This document shows positions 23,768 to 36,530 of a stretch of 64,000 nucleotides of DNA, piece after piece. The notes under the pieces were generated by a model. The model did no database searches, was not told the DNA's origin, and saw nothing but the letters and a program-made list of their open reading frames with translations. The DNA lies in contig CM043963.1 in assembly GCA_014529385.2 (NCBI GenBank), forward strand, positions 97,230,412 through 97,294,411. The letters run 5' to 3'. The number at the start of each line of letters is the position of its first letter. The first letter of the stretch is position 1. The stretch is from Adiantum capillus-veneris. Taxonomy: Eukaryota > Streptophyta > Polypodiopsida > Polypodiales > Pteridaceae. Position numbers and translations under genes: made by a program.

Positions 23768-23903
23768 TGTGTGTAAGGGGCAAGTAAGTAGGCTATTAAT
23801 TTGGAGCTCATATATGGGTAAAACCTTCACAAAATCAATTAAGAATTGAGTAAGGGTTTTCAAAGGGAGGTAAGATTGATGTGTGTAAAAAATGTGTTCC
23901 TTG

Positions 23904-25875
23904 CTAGTGAGGGTGCTTGGGAGGGCATTGGTAGCACTTGGCAAAAAGGCCAAAGCTGTCTATTTGTCGAATGAAGTTGGTGACACTAGCCCAACCCCCA
24001 AAGCCCACACCCACCACCAATGTCCACACCACCACAAATGCATTCACCATGTACATGGCTGCCCAACTTGGAAGAAAGCGAGGTGGCTTCTCCACCGCAT
24101 TCTACAACACACGCACACAATTCATATTAGTGGTCATACAAATCAATTGACTTCTTCCTAACACACACTAGTTTTGGCCTACACAAGGCCTTAACATATA
24201 CCTCTTTGGAGCAATTGTGTACCATTAAATAAAGCTACTACTCGATTAGTGCCACACGGCAAGTTATTGATAGCAAACTTTTGTGATTCTTATGTATGTT
24301 ACAATGCATGCCTTTGAATGTGCATAAAGTTATGTGACATCCGCATGCTACATCATTTTGTGGCCCAAGTGAAACACAAGTGTTGGACAAATTCTCACAA
24401 TATTTCCCACATTGTTACTTACCTCAACATCATGAGCTTCTGTGAGGGAGGTGCCGCATACCTAGCTAGGTATGTGGTGCCTCTCGAGCAGAAGCTGTAT
24501 GTGGTGCCTCTCGAGCAGAAGCTCATGATGTTACGCATTGTATGAAAAACATTGAGACATACTCCGTTTTCCTACATGAGAAAATTTCTAAATCTTCTTG
24601 TGAAAGAAACCACAAAGAGAGCCACTTGATGCTTTATTAAAATGTATACACATCTATACATACTTATGCATGAATGCATACACACAAACATATACATAGA
24701 TCCTATTTTGTATTACATGATATGCATGGAGTTATTGCCAACATGTGCAACCATGGGTGTGTATATGCAACTCTTACCTCTCTTGCGGATGCAGTCCGGT
24801 AAGTGAGCATATGAGCTGCAGCTGGTATAATGTAGACAGTGAAAGTGACTAGCAATGCACCAACTGCTGAATTGATAGGTCCAAAGAAAGGGAAGATGAT
24901 AGCCAAAAACCAGATTGGAGCGACCACCGGCAATCGGACAATTGCCCGAAGAAGCACGCTTTTGCTAGTGTGGAACCCAAGAACTTTCTCCCATACAAAA
25001 TATAAGGGAGTGCAAGCAAAGCCAAATGTGATGAACTGCAAAATATGAGAGCAAAAGCTTTAATGATGATCTAAATTTGCCTTTGCATCTTGTGATAAGC
25101 AAATGTTGTGATAAAGTCTTGTAAGGCAGAGTTCCTTCCAGTAATTCCACATTGCATTTACTTGTTTGCTATCATGGTTGCTTAGAGATCTTTAAAGTCC
25201 GATTTGCATTGGACCTTTTGTATAGAGAAACCCTGATAGAAAAAATATCTACTCATGATAGAGAAACATCTTTAGAACTATGCTTACTTGGTGAATAAGC
25301 ATCAAGATCACCGCAAAGTCGCGGGCGCCAGATTTGGGAAGAAGTGAGAATGCATTTGCGTGGTCCAAAAGCTGGTCACCAAATGCCCAATAGACAGAAA
25401 TAGCTGATGGTAGCGTTAATGTCAGGACGTAGAGAGTTGCTAAGAGATAGACACTCTTGAACTTTCTCGGTTTCCACATGGCATGCATGATCTCCCTGTC
25501 AAAAACACCGGAAAAATCACATCACCACTTGCTAGCATGAGTTATTCTTGTTAATATAGCAACATAACTTGCTAGCATGAGTTATTCTTGCAGCATTGAG
25601 AAGAGAAGAAGCACTTGTAATTGGATCCTTACTTACACCGTAACGGCATGCCCGCCAAAAGTGTAGAGGATATTAGTAGCCCCTGTGAAGTACAAAACCA
25701 TCTTGGTGGGAGCTGAATGAGTTACACCTGCAGCCTGAGGGACACATGTTAGCTTATCATATCCCATGCGTCTTGCGGAGAACAAATGTTAGCATACACA
25801 TATTGAGTGTTGGACTGTAGGATAACATGAGGTCCCATTCATAGCACGTGCGCGCGCGCACACACACACACATAG

Positions 25876-25939
<64 letters not shown>

Positions 25940-28104
25940 TAATGCAAAGATACCATCTAGATTATTTAAAAGCTTGAAATAAAACTTACAAAAGACTTGC
26001 CTTATAGGCTCTACTCTAGGGCTTACATCATGCCAAAGAAGCTTCTAGTGTCTCAAACCTTAGGCATAGGGTATTGTGCAAATACTAGTGCAAATGTGCA
26101 AAGCTATGCTTAAACAACATATGCCTCCATAACATGTAAATATGTACCTTCATAAGGTGCATACATATATATAATGGGCAATGCCAGGCAATGTACAAAG
26201 ATGTGCATAATTCATTTATTGTTTTCTTCATAACTTTTCCTTAGTTTACTTGCAGACTCCGCCATTATGAAGCCTAGCATTAAAAGAGCTAAAGAGCTAA
26301 TTTCTTATAATTAGCTCTAAGAAATTAGCTCTTAAAAAAAGGTAGATGCCCATGGCAACAGATCTGACTTGAAGGATGCTTACCTGTCCATGAACAAGAG
26401 CCGCAATTGTAAGGTACCATGCCGTATAAGTTGTCATACCGAGCCCCAGAAACGACCACACGCGGTAGTTGTGATATGATGGTATAAGCACTGTCAGAGC
26501 ACAACATGCTCCAAAAATGTAGGTCCATGTCCGCTTGTTCAAATGATCATTGATGTAGTATATGTTGCTGAGGCACAAAAAGTAGAGTAAAGAGGACCTC
26601 AATTCAACACCATGGAGTCTGTTTCACTCTCACATGTACATGCATACATATAGACACACATACAGTCCTATATATATACTTTCATACACACACACACACA
26701 TACTTTCATACATACATACATATATAGCAACTCTCTTGTGGGCTATGCTCATTAGAACATAGACATGCATGCGTACATGCAGACACACACACATACACAT
26801 CTACACGCATACATACATACACATAGACACACATGCATACATACACATATATGTACAAGCACACATACAGGCATATTCAATATATATCAACAATTATAGC
26901 AAGTCTCTTGAGACTTGCCCAATTAGTCTCTTTCAATACACCAAACGCATAATAATGTTAACTTTCAATGCATGCCAATTGAAGAATATGATGAAAACTG
27001 AAACTCACCTTCCACAAGCAATGAGCTGAATTACAGAACCGAACAGAAGGAACGTGCAATTGAAGGCAAGTCCCACAGCTTTCCAATAGGGACCAAGCAA
27101 GCCATCAAGCACTTCAAACCACTACACACAAAAGCAAGCCATCAAGCACTTCAAAACACTACTCACAGCGAGAATCTCGTAAATATTTCCATACGCACAT
27201 ACATACTTGCATACATGCACACATATGCGCACACACATACATACATGCATGCATACATACATAACTTCAATAACCAACAATGTAAGCTCTTTTCTTGTGG
27301 GCTATTCTCATGTCCATAGATACATACATACATAGAAATGTATGTTGCAAGCACCATAGACATGAACAGGCTACATGTTATGCATGGATGTTGCATGTTT
27401 TCCACATCAAAACAAGGAAAAAACAATCAATTACGTTTTGGAGAGCATTTAATTGAAAAAGATGTCAAGATGGATTTACCTGAATGATATGGTTTTTGAA
27501 GCTGAAATTCTCTCTCTCTTTCCGCGACCGATACTCTAGATACAAGCAACTAATTAAGTAAGCTGTCCAGCTTCCCATGAGGCCATAGAAGACTTGAAAG
27601 AGCACCCCGGACAACATGCCGAGCTGGGAAAAGGAATATGGTAAGGTAAGAAGCACTTGGGCAACCTGCATTTGCAATTTTCCCGATTATTTAGTGATAA
27701 GAGGTAAACAGGCCGTGCGCGCTGTTATTCTGAGATAGGCCTACTCTTGCCGCATCTATGTTGTGAAGTGATGCTCATGTGATCACATGTGAGATACACA
27801 TACCTACATACATACTTGCACATGTGAGATACATTTACATACATACTTGCGCGTGTGATCACATGCGAGATAGGTAGACATGCATACATACATACTTGCA
27901 CATAATTCTTGCATTGCAAAAAATTATTATCCTAACCATACACAATTCCTTTCTTTGCTTCTTCAAGAAGAAAATTCCAGAAAAGTCAGCTAATTTTTCA
28001 AGAAATTTGCTCAGATTTTGCACCGAATTATATCCTTCTCCTGTTGCTCCTAACCGGTATTATTGAATTTTTGAGGGGCATTATTGAATTACTGTCCTGG
28101 AAAA

Positions 28105-28151
<47 letters not shown>

Positions 28152-28595
28152 CTACCTTAGGTGCATGTGTATCACGAATGTTGAATGCAGAATTCTACAA
28201 GCAAGAAAAATTGGCTATTTAACCATTTCAGAATAGCCATTGATTAAACTACCTGCTAATTAACCATCTCTGTATAAGCACTGATTAGACTACCTGCCGA
28301 TTAAAAATTTCTGAACAAGCATTGATTAGACTACCTGTTGATTAAGAATTTCTAAACAAGCATTGATTAAAATACCTGCTAACTAACAATTTCTGAATAG
28401 AATTGATTAAATTACCTGGTTAGATGCACAGCTAAACCATGCATCATACACAGAACCTCCATGCCAAAACAATTTCTTCACTACGCCCGAGCAAGAGGCG
28501 GAGGCCTCGTTTGTGCCGCCATCTTCGGCCTCTTTCACATGATGGCCTCCACCATTTTGCTTTGAATCAGTGGCCTCTGCTTCCGAATTGACCAT
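23904..28595 (-). CDS. AUX1/LAX-family auxin influx carrier (8 coding exons)
   Basis: Plasma-membrane amino-acid/auxin permease that imports IAA with protons. Coding exons on the minus strand: 28595-28416, 27665-27480, 27121-27009, 26567-26384, 25734-25637, 25495-25288, 25035-24778, 24101-23904. All introns are GT-AG and phases agree (0,0,2,0,2,0,0), giving about 474 residues; family members are usually 470-490. Landmarks in order: a variable acidic N-terminus, KKLFWHGGSVYDAWFSCASN, LPYSFSQLGMLSG, YWKAVGLAFNCTFLLFGS, NDHLNKRTWTYIFGACC, TFGGHAVTVEIMHAMWKP, SVYWAFGDQLLDHANAFSL, FGFACTPLYFVWEK, PIWFLAIIFPFFGPINS and the C-terminal FGLFAKCYQCPP. No stop or frameshift was found. The start is the first ATG in frame before the acidic region. 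Orthology to AUX1 versus a particular LAX is not decided. Confidence 0.95.
24426..24532. repeat. inverted repeat with internal 27-bp duplication, AUX/LAX intron 7
   Basis: Left arm starts AACATCATGAGCTTCTG and contains GAGGTGCC-CATACCTA. The right arm is its reverse complement, ending CAGAAGCTCATGATGTT. The right arm has the unit TATGTGGTGCCTCTCGAGCA twice, 27 bp apart (24471 and 24498). Confidence 0.85.
25849..25935. repeat. (CG)n(CA)n(GA)n compound microsatellite, AUX/LAX intron 4
   Basis: GCGCGCGCACACACAC is followed by about 28 GA units, between exon 4 and exon 5. Confidence 0.95.
28107..28151. repeat. (GT)n(GC)n microsatellite, AUX/LAX intron 1
   Basis: About 20 GT units followed by GCGCGCGC. 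Confidence 0.95.
28214..28418 (-). repeat. five 41-bp tandem units each carrying a 5' splice-site consensus
   Basis: On the minus strand the word CAGGTA occurs at 28418, 28378, 28337, 28296 and 28255 (first base), spaced 40, 41, 41 and 41 bp. Each is followed by nTnTAATC. The first is the true exon-1 donor (CAG|GTAATTTAATC). The rest of the unit (AATGCTTGTTCAGAAATT-like) also repeats. The array lies in intron 1 apart from the CAG of the first copy. Confidence 0.9.
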
Positions 28596-28872
28596 GGTGG
28601 TATCCAGCTTGGCAGAAATTAGAGGGGACTGTAGGGGGAATTTTGGCAAAGTTCAGAGAATCAAATGTGGGTACCGGGAAGTGGATCAAAGATGGGTAGT
28701 TGAAGAGAGGGAAAGAATGAAGCTGTTGTGAATGCTGGCAAAGAAAGAAAGTTTAGCAATATGCTAACTGGAGGTGCTAAAGCCAGAGAGAGAGAGAGAG
28801 AGAGGAATAATTCGTATATTTTTATGTATGTGTATGTGAGTGAGTGAGTGAGGGGCGTGCTACGACACACAA

Positions 28873-28917
<45 letters not shown>

Positions 28918-29008
28918 AGAGAGAGATTTTGAGTTGGGGGATAAGGTTCAGTCAGCTGGATGTTTGCGTTTCTATGGAGAGAGTGGGCAGCACTCTGTGC
29001 GCGCGCGC

Positions 29009-29072
<64 letters not shown>

Positions 29073-29417
29073 CGGGTCACTGCATCTGGGTATGGCACGA
29101 GAAATGTTGAAATGATGATTCAAAGAATCACTACTATTCAAGAGTAGAACGGCCGCTGCTGCACAGAGGAGCTTGAGTTAACAGATGGACTGATGTGCAT
29201 TTCGACGAAGACGTGCGCTGGTGCGTGTGTGTGTGTGTGTGCGCGCGCGTTAGAAAGAGAAAGAGGAGCGAGAGTGCATGGCAGCCTAAGATGTTGTACA
29301 GCAAAGCGGAGAGCTAGCCAGTGTGAGTGAAAGAGAGAGACCACCTGCACTTCGCGCTACCTCCAGCTAAGTAAAGCAGCATGAGATGGAGAGAGTGAGG
29401 ATAGTACGACGACGGCC

Positions 29418-29457
<40 letters not shown>

Positions 29458-30230
29458 CGAGAGGAGAGAAGAGAGGTAGAGAGTGGGAGTACCTGCTCCT
29501 TCCGCAGCGCAGATTGCGTGACTAAAGAGTCTCACTTGTCATGAGTTTACAGAGAGACGGACTCCTCTAGGCTCTCGGACCGTCTCGATGCCGAAAGAAG
29601 CGCTAGAAAGGCTGGAGGGAAGGGGGGGGGAGTAGTAGTAGTCGTCGTCTGGAGGGAATGTGTGTGTAAGAGAGAGAGGGAGAGGCTGGAGAGCCTCAGA
29701 GCAGTGGTCTAGTATAGTACTGTATGGCGCATTGCGCGCAAGTGTCTAGAGAGAGGATAGAGGGGGTATGGGGGCAGGCCTGCCACTTTGCGTTGCTCCT
29801 TTTCTCTGCACATACGCCAGCGAAAGTCCCCTCCATGTGACACGTCAGCCCTCGCGCCTTCCTGCACTCGGAGGTCGTACCTGGGTCCCTCGCATTTAAT
29901 TGGTCCTTCTTTGACGCCGCCACGTGTCGGTCGCTTTCCTTACCCTCAACCGGATCCAGCCGGTCCCCTCCTCGTCAGTTGCATTGAATGCAACAAAAGG
30001 AATTTACATTTCATTTTGCTTTCCTGTCTACCTGTCATTGTGACTCGTGAATCTCCAATGTTATGTACTGTATTACTTTCATGGGTTGGATTCACACCCT
30101 CCCCCCCTCGGGCCTCCACGGTTGCTGCAAGCACCATCATCGATGACCTGTCATCAATCCAATTTGTAGAATAGCCACCAATGAAACTCCATAGAATGAT
30201 CTCACCACTAAGTAACACCCATATTTAAGA
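28596..30230 (-). promoter_or_regulatory. AUX/LAX upstream region, rich in GA and GT tracts
   Basis: Presumed 5' untranslated region and promoter. GA tracts lie at about 28784-28804, 28878-28915, 29039-29067 and 29419-29454; GT/GC tracts at 28999-29038 and 29222-29250. Such GA tracts can be bound by plant BBR/BPC factors (known of that family; not shown here). No unambiguous TATA box or transcription start was identified. ORFs here follow the repeats and are not genes. Confidence 0.5.
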
Positions 30231-30499
30231 GGGGAGGCAATGGGATCGAAGGCGGAGAAGCTCACGCGCGAAAGTCGAGGAGATCGAAATCATAGTAGTC
30301 AAATCAAAAACTAAACCTGGACGGGCACTAAAACCTGGACAAGCTCGGGGATGCATGTCACCTCACAATATAAGGGCATAAAAACGATTAGGCATACATA
30401 ATGTGCGCATGGGTGAGGTAGTTAGCCTATGCGACCCTCAGCCTGTACTGCAAGGCCATTGGTTCAAACCCCGGCAACGCATCTCATTTTTCCCGTTGG

Positions 30500-31153
30500 T
30501 CAAGTTTACTGCGCCTCGCTTTTTGTGCGGCCGTGTTTAGTGCGCCTCAAGATTCCGCCCCTCAACCTGGACCGTCGATCCCATTATTCCACCCTGCATT
30601 AAGGATGGGATGAGGCGATGGAGTCTCAATAGTCACACTCTATTTTGGGTTCCTCCTACTAACTATCGAGACTAGAGCGGGAAGTAAAGACTAGTGTAAG
30701 TTTATTGTTGCACTCTATTTTGGGCTCCTCCTAATAGTCGAGACTATTGCAAGAATCAAAGTCTAGGCCTTCTTCCCTTGGTGTAAACAATGCCTTGATT
30801 GCCACAATAACTTACCCCCTCGGTTGCATGCAGGTCCTTGAGCCTCCCAGCTTTACAATTACAATTTAACCTATCATTGGGTAGAGGAAACCAAGTTCGT
30901 ATTTGTGCCAAGAGCACGGTGTACCTATGCATTGTGCAAAGCACACAATTAGAGGAGTCTTCAAGAGACTTGGCTTGGAAAGAAGCACTAATAGATTGCA
31001 GTGTGGAGGTTGTAGACAACTCCAATTCAAGACAAAATTGTCAGGCCAAGGGCCAAAGACCACGGGCCAGTGTGAACACAGCTCGGGGGTGCCTATAAAA
31101 GGCTCTGGCTGGGTGTGGGTGCAGAGTTGGCATTCAGATCTCCCATGGTCTCA
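30500..31153 (+). mobile_element. copia-like LTR (3' part certain, 5' end not defined)
   Basis: A TATA box CTATAAAAGG at 31093 lies ~60 bp before TCTCA, followed by TGGTATCAGACC at 31157-31168, an initiator-Met-type primer-binding site. The element's 5' boundary could not be placed. ACTCTATTTTGGG...CTCCTCCTA occurs twice (30648 and 30713). Confidence 0.5.
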
Positions 31154-31156
31154 TAA

Positions 31157-31168
31157 TGGTATCAGACC
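31157..31168 (+). other. primer-binding site (tRNA-iMet type)
   Basis: TGGTATCAGACC differs from the usual TGGTATCAGAGC at one base. Confidence 0.55.
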
Positions 31169-31339
31169 TTAGGTGGTCGTGGAGCCAATTTTAGAAAAGC
31201 ACCATGCATGAAGCTACTCTATTTTGGGGCTCTTAGGGAAGGGGATGAGCACATGGAGGCTCGCGAAGCAGTAGGGAGAGGAGAAGGTCGACCATAAAAA
31301 GTTGCTTCTTGCTCCCTCTCTCCCACGGTCTATGGCGAC

Positions 31340-31441
31340 ATGTCTTCATCCCCTACTGTTGGCCCCATCACTCTTGTCAACAGTAGCTCAGCTTTTCCCA
31401 CCTTGGGCGCCCAATACCCTTTAGGGTTTCAACTCAATTAA
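31340..31441 (+). pseudogene. copia gag N-terminus remnant
   Basis: An ATG 170 bases after the primer site opens a 33-codon frame (serine-rich start, then a glycine/leucine-rich segment) that stops at TAA 31439-31441. Position and composition fit the start of a copia gag. The rest of the gag is not recognised. Assignment is by context. Confidence 0.35.
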
Positions 31442-31780
31442 AACAAAGCGCAAGGGAGGGTGCTCACGGACGAGATCACCCCCACCCTATTCTTTGCGGT
31501 TCGACAAGGCAACCAAGGCAAAGATTGAACATCCGTAATTTTTTGAAAACTGCAGCGATTCCCATGAATTTGTAAATATTCAAAAGGTCATCGTTGTCAA
31601 ATATCTGCATACTCAAATATTACAAGAGAGCTCAGAGAAATTGGAAGGATACACAAAGTGGTATTTTAGTATGTTGTTTGCCATCCAAATGTTGAAGTCA
31701 AGGGTCAAAAATCTATGTACATTTCACCATTCCACAGGTGGATAAGGCAAAGGGAGCTCAAGCAGATGTATTAACAAAAG

Positions 31781-32196
31781 TTGGCACATGTATTCCCATC
31801 CACTAGTTGTGCATGGGTCTTTCCAAACTGCAATAATCCAAGATGGATGATTGGATCACTTGAAGAATGTGATTTTATCCCAGCCAACATTGAAGTTGAA
31901 CCTCGCACTTTGATCCTCAATCTAAATGGTCCTCTCATTCCCAAAGTGGATCTAGAAGAAAAAATGTTCTTCCCATCCTGGAATCTTGAATATGACCAGG
32001 TTTTGTTGGAAAATCCAAGAAGGCCTTACTTCCTCGTGCGCCCTAGTGCAAGACAATTTCTGTTGTGGGCAAGCACACACTTCAAGATCTACATGTGGAG
32101 CTCCTGCATAGAACACAATCTAATGGTGTGTTTCCATGAGTGCTTTTCAGGTTTGCGAGATGTGATTGCAAGATTCATTGCACAGGGTTCATGTGA
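31781..32196 (+). pseudogene. FCP1/NIF-like HAD phosphatase domain fragment
   Basis: The family removes phosphates from RNA polymerase II CTD and related targets, using an N-terminal DxDxT/V motif. Here RTLILNLNGPLIPK corresponds to the (L/V)(L/V)LDLNG block of plant FCP1-like proteins, and RPYFLVRPSARQFLLW followed by HFKIYMWSSCIEHN corresponds to the RPgxxeFL...fevgvwSS block. The first aspartate is replaced by asparagine (N-L-N-G), so the catalytic nucleophile is lost. The reading frame runs past 32196 into the gypsy LTR that begins at 32197, so the original C-terminal half has been replaced. No intron is visible. Identification rests on two motifs read by eye. Confidence 0.55.
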
Positions 32197-33936
<1,740 letters not shown>

Positions 33937-36530
33937 TTACCTCTCTTGAAACTATAGTCGTCCTCGACTATGAGGTAGAGAAGATAAAGCCTTAGTCATT
34001 AGTCTATGTTTCTTAGCAAGTAGAGGATCCCATTTTACCCTACAACATCATTCCAGAATGGATGACTAGTCCATTTGGTACTTGGGAGACTTAGTTGTCG
34101 CAAGCATGTCTGCTCTTTAGTCCATATCATAATCTTAAAGCAGAGTGAAAATTTTTACTTGGTGTTTGGGAGACGTCGTCATCACAAACAAGATTCTAAG
34201 CATGTTTACTACTTAAATTTGTGCACAATAAAAAGAGAACTAGTCTTATGAGACAAACATTGTTCATTTAAAAAAACATTTACATTTGCTTTGGTGTAGC
34301 ATTGTAAGCATTGGCAAAGTTCATACTTTCCTTAAGTTGTGTTCCTTGCATCCATCAAGCATCTTCAAAAGGATAATTTTTTGACTTAATAAGATACCGT
34401 CAAATAATCTTACCATGTCTTAGTACCTTGTCTTCATGTCAAAGGATGGAGTCGAGCTGGAGCACCTCTTCCTGATCCTCGATCTTGGGCGGGTCCTCAA
34501 TTATTTGTTCTCTTGGTGTGCCTCCTTTGTAAGTCTTAAGTAGACTCACATGAAAAGCATTGTGTATGAGCCAATGATTGGGCAATTTTAGTTGATAGGC
34601 CATCTTGTTGATTGGTTTTAAAATCTTGAAAAGGACCATAGTATCTTTTTGCTAGCTTAGCATAATACTTTTGGTGGGCCGTAGGATTTTTGCCCATCAT
34701 TTGCCTCAATTGAGCCTTGCGAAACTTGAGTAGGACCCAATCGTTTTCCTTGAAAGTTAAGGCCCTTCTACGCTTGTTAGCAGCGGCTTTTTGCCTTTTT
34801 TATGAGATGCATAGAGCCTCCTTCATCTTTTGAAAAGATTCGTGTAGGTCTCGGCTATACTCATCAGCAGTGAAGATCTTCCCATGTACCTTAAGTAGCA
34901 AGGGACTTTTAGTCTTCCCTCAATGATTTCAAAGGGTGCCTTCCCCTAGTAGTATGGACAGTGTTATTATGCGCAAGAGGTAGGTACTTCTCCTGTTGTG
35001 AGCATTGATCTACTTTTGTGACATAGTTCTTGAGTAGATCTAGAATCGTAAGGTTAGCCATCTCACTTTGGCCATCCGTTTGTGGGTGATAGGCCAAAGA
35101 GAAATTTATCCTCAGTACCTAGATTCTCAAAGAGACCCTTTTAAAAATTACTGGTCATTTGAGGATCTCCACCTGAAACTATGGATGTTGGCAAGCCATG
35201 GTGTTTGAAAATCTATGATATGAAGAGGGTTGCCATTTGATGTGCCTTAATAGTCTTTTTGACAGATATGAAATGTGCTTGTTTACTAAGCATGTCAACT
35301 ATTGTCCATATTCATGTATTCCCATGGATATACTTGGGTAATCCAAAGATAAAATACATGGAGATATTCTCCCATGGTGAATTAGGAATTGGCAATGGCT
35401 AGAGTAATCCAGGTTGCTTCCCTCTATCATACTTGGCTTTTGGCATACCATGCATTTTGAAACATACTCTTGTATGTCTATTTTTATGGTAGGCCAATAG
35501 AAATATGTCTCTACTCCTTGAAGAGTAGGTTGAATCCCTCTATGCCGAACATATGGAGGAGCATGGGATTCATAAATTACTTTCTCATGAATGGAGTTAG
35601 TAACACATAGTCTATTGCCATGGAGAAGATAACTATCCTGGAAGATGAATGGTTCTTCATTCTTCCCTAAGGCAAGGTATCTTAAGGCCCTCATTCCCTC
35701 GTTTTGGAGGTAGCTCCATAGGATGTCATCAATAAAAACATCTTGGAATCTATTTAGAAAATTAGAAAACTCTGATTCCTCTTGATTTCTACCACTTTGA
35801 TTTGGTAAGACATTAGGATCATTAATGGACGCTTTGACAAAAATCATGTACGTGGAAACCAAGCTTTTCATTGACTTACCAAAAACAGGTGAATATACAA
35901 GAGGTATAGTGTGACCCAACTCATTAGTATATATGTGCATGTTCTTTTCCCTATAGGTGAAATAAATTCTCCTTTAAGGAAACTTCATATTGGCAGCAAT
36001 GCGGTTGAACCATGGTGCCCCTAGGATAACATCCTCATGTTGGAGAGGGGAGATGAAAAAGTCCTCTGTCGATGTAGCTTTGGACATGAAGCCTCAATTT
36101 CCCAATGAAGGGAGTAACAGTGGCTTATGTCCCTTGAAAGCTCCATCGGCAGTCATGTATCTCCCATCTCCTCGGGAGTACACTATGTAATCATGTTAAT
36201 GTATAACGTGAGTTCGAAAGGAGGGGTTTTAAATGCAAAAACATTAGGCAATTTAATAGAGATACATTAAAATAAGGAGATTTTATATTCATTTTTGGGA
36301 AAAAATCATAAAATAAGCGGTCATTTTATTCATTAAGACATGTTAAAAGAGAGCTTTTATTAATACCCTGCGAACACACGTTATATATGGGGGGAATGAA
36401 TGGTGAACCCCCAAGCCCATCTCGAGAGCTTGGATGCCCAGCTTAGTGGCCAACTCCGTTGATATGAAGTTGTGAGTAGAGCTAGGGTCAAAAAGGATAA
36501 AGGCATCATGCTCCCTCACCTTTAGGGATT
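33937..36530 (-). pseudogene. Ty3/gypsy chromovirus G2 internal region, RT/RNase H deleted
   Basis: Minus-strand order: protease start with ILFDPSSTHNFIS (36490-36530; the catalytic DSG is DPS), a 245-bp MITE insertion, the rest of the protease (EDVILGAPWFNR block near 36020), a linker in ORF 35299-35940 ending FQDVFIDDI, then directly the integrase zinc-binding and core regions (GVETYFYWPTIK, CMVCQK; AYHPQTDGQSE at 35060-35097), then FHVSLLKTY and a stop-broken chromodomain (LRHGKII...YLIKSKNYPFEDA, 34300-34440). In the related plus-strand element FIDDI is followed by the RT, so the polymerase and RNase H were deleted here. Many stops and frameshifts. It is joined to the LTR at 33936. Confidence 0.8.
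36171..36415. mobile_element. MITE, 245 bp, 8-bp target duplication, within the G2 protease
   Basis: Begins CTCGGGAGTACACTATG and, on the other strand, CTTGGGGGTTCACCATT; 12 of the first 16 positions agree. Flanked by CCCATCTC at 36163-36170 and 36416-36423. Comparison with the uninterrupted homologous site near 41450 shows the inserted part clearly. Same family as 17378-17648. Confidence 0.8.

Noticed and set aside
29788..30174. 128-codon ORF upstream of AUX/LAX
   Set aside because: No domain, and an overlapping minus ORF covers much of the interval; this is promoter/intergenic sequence.
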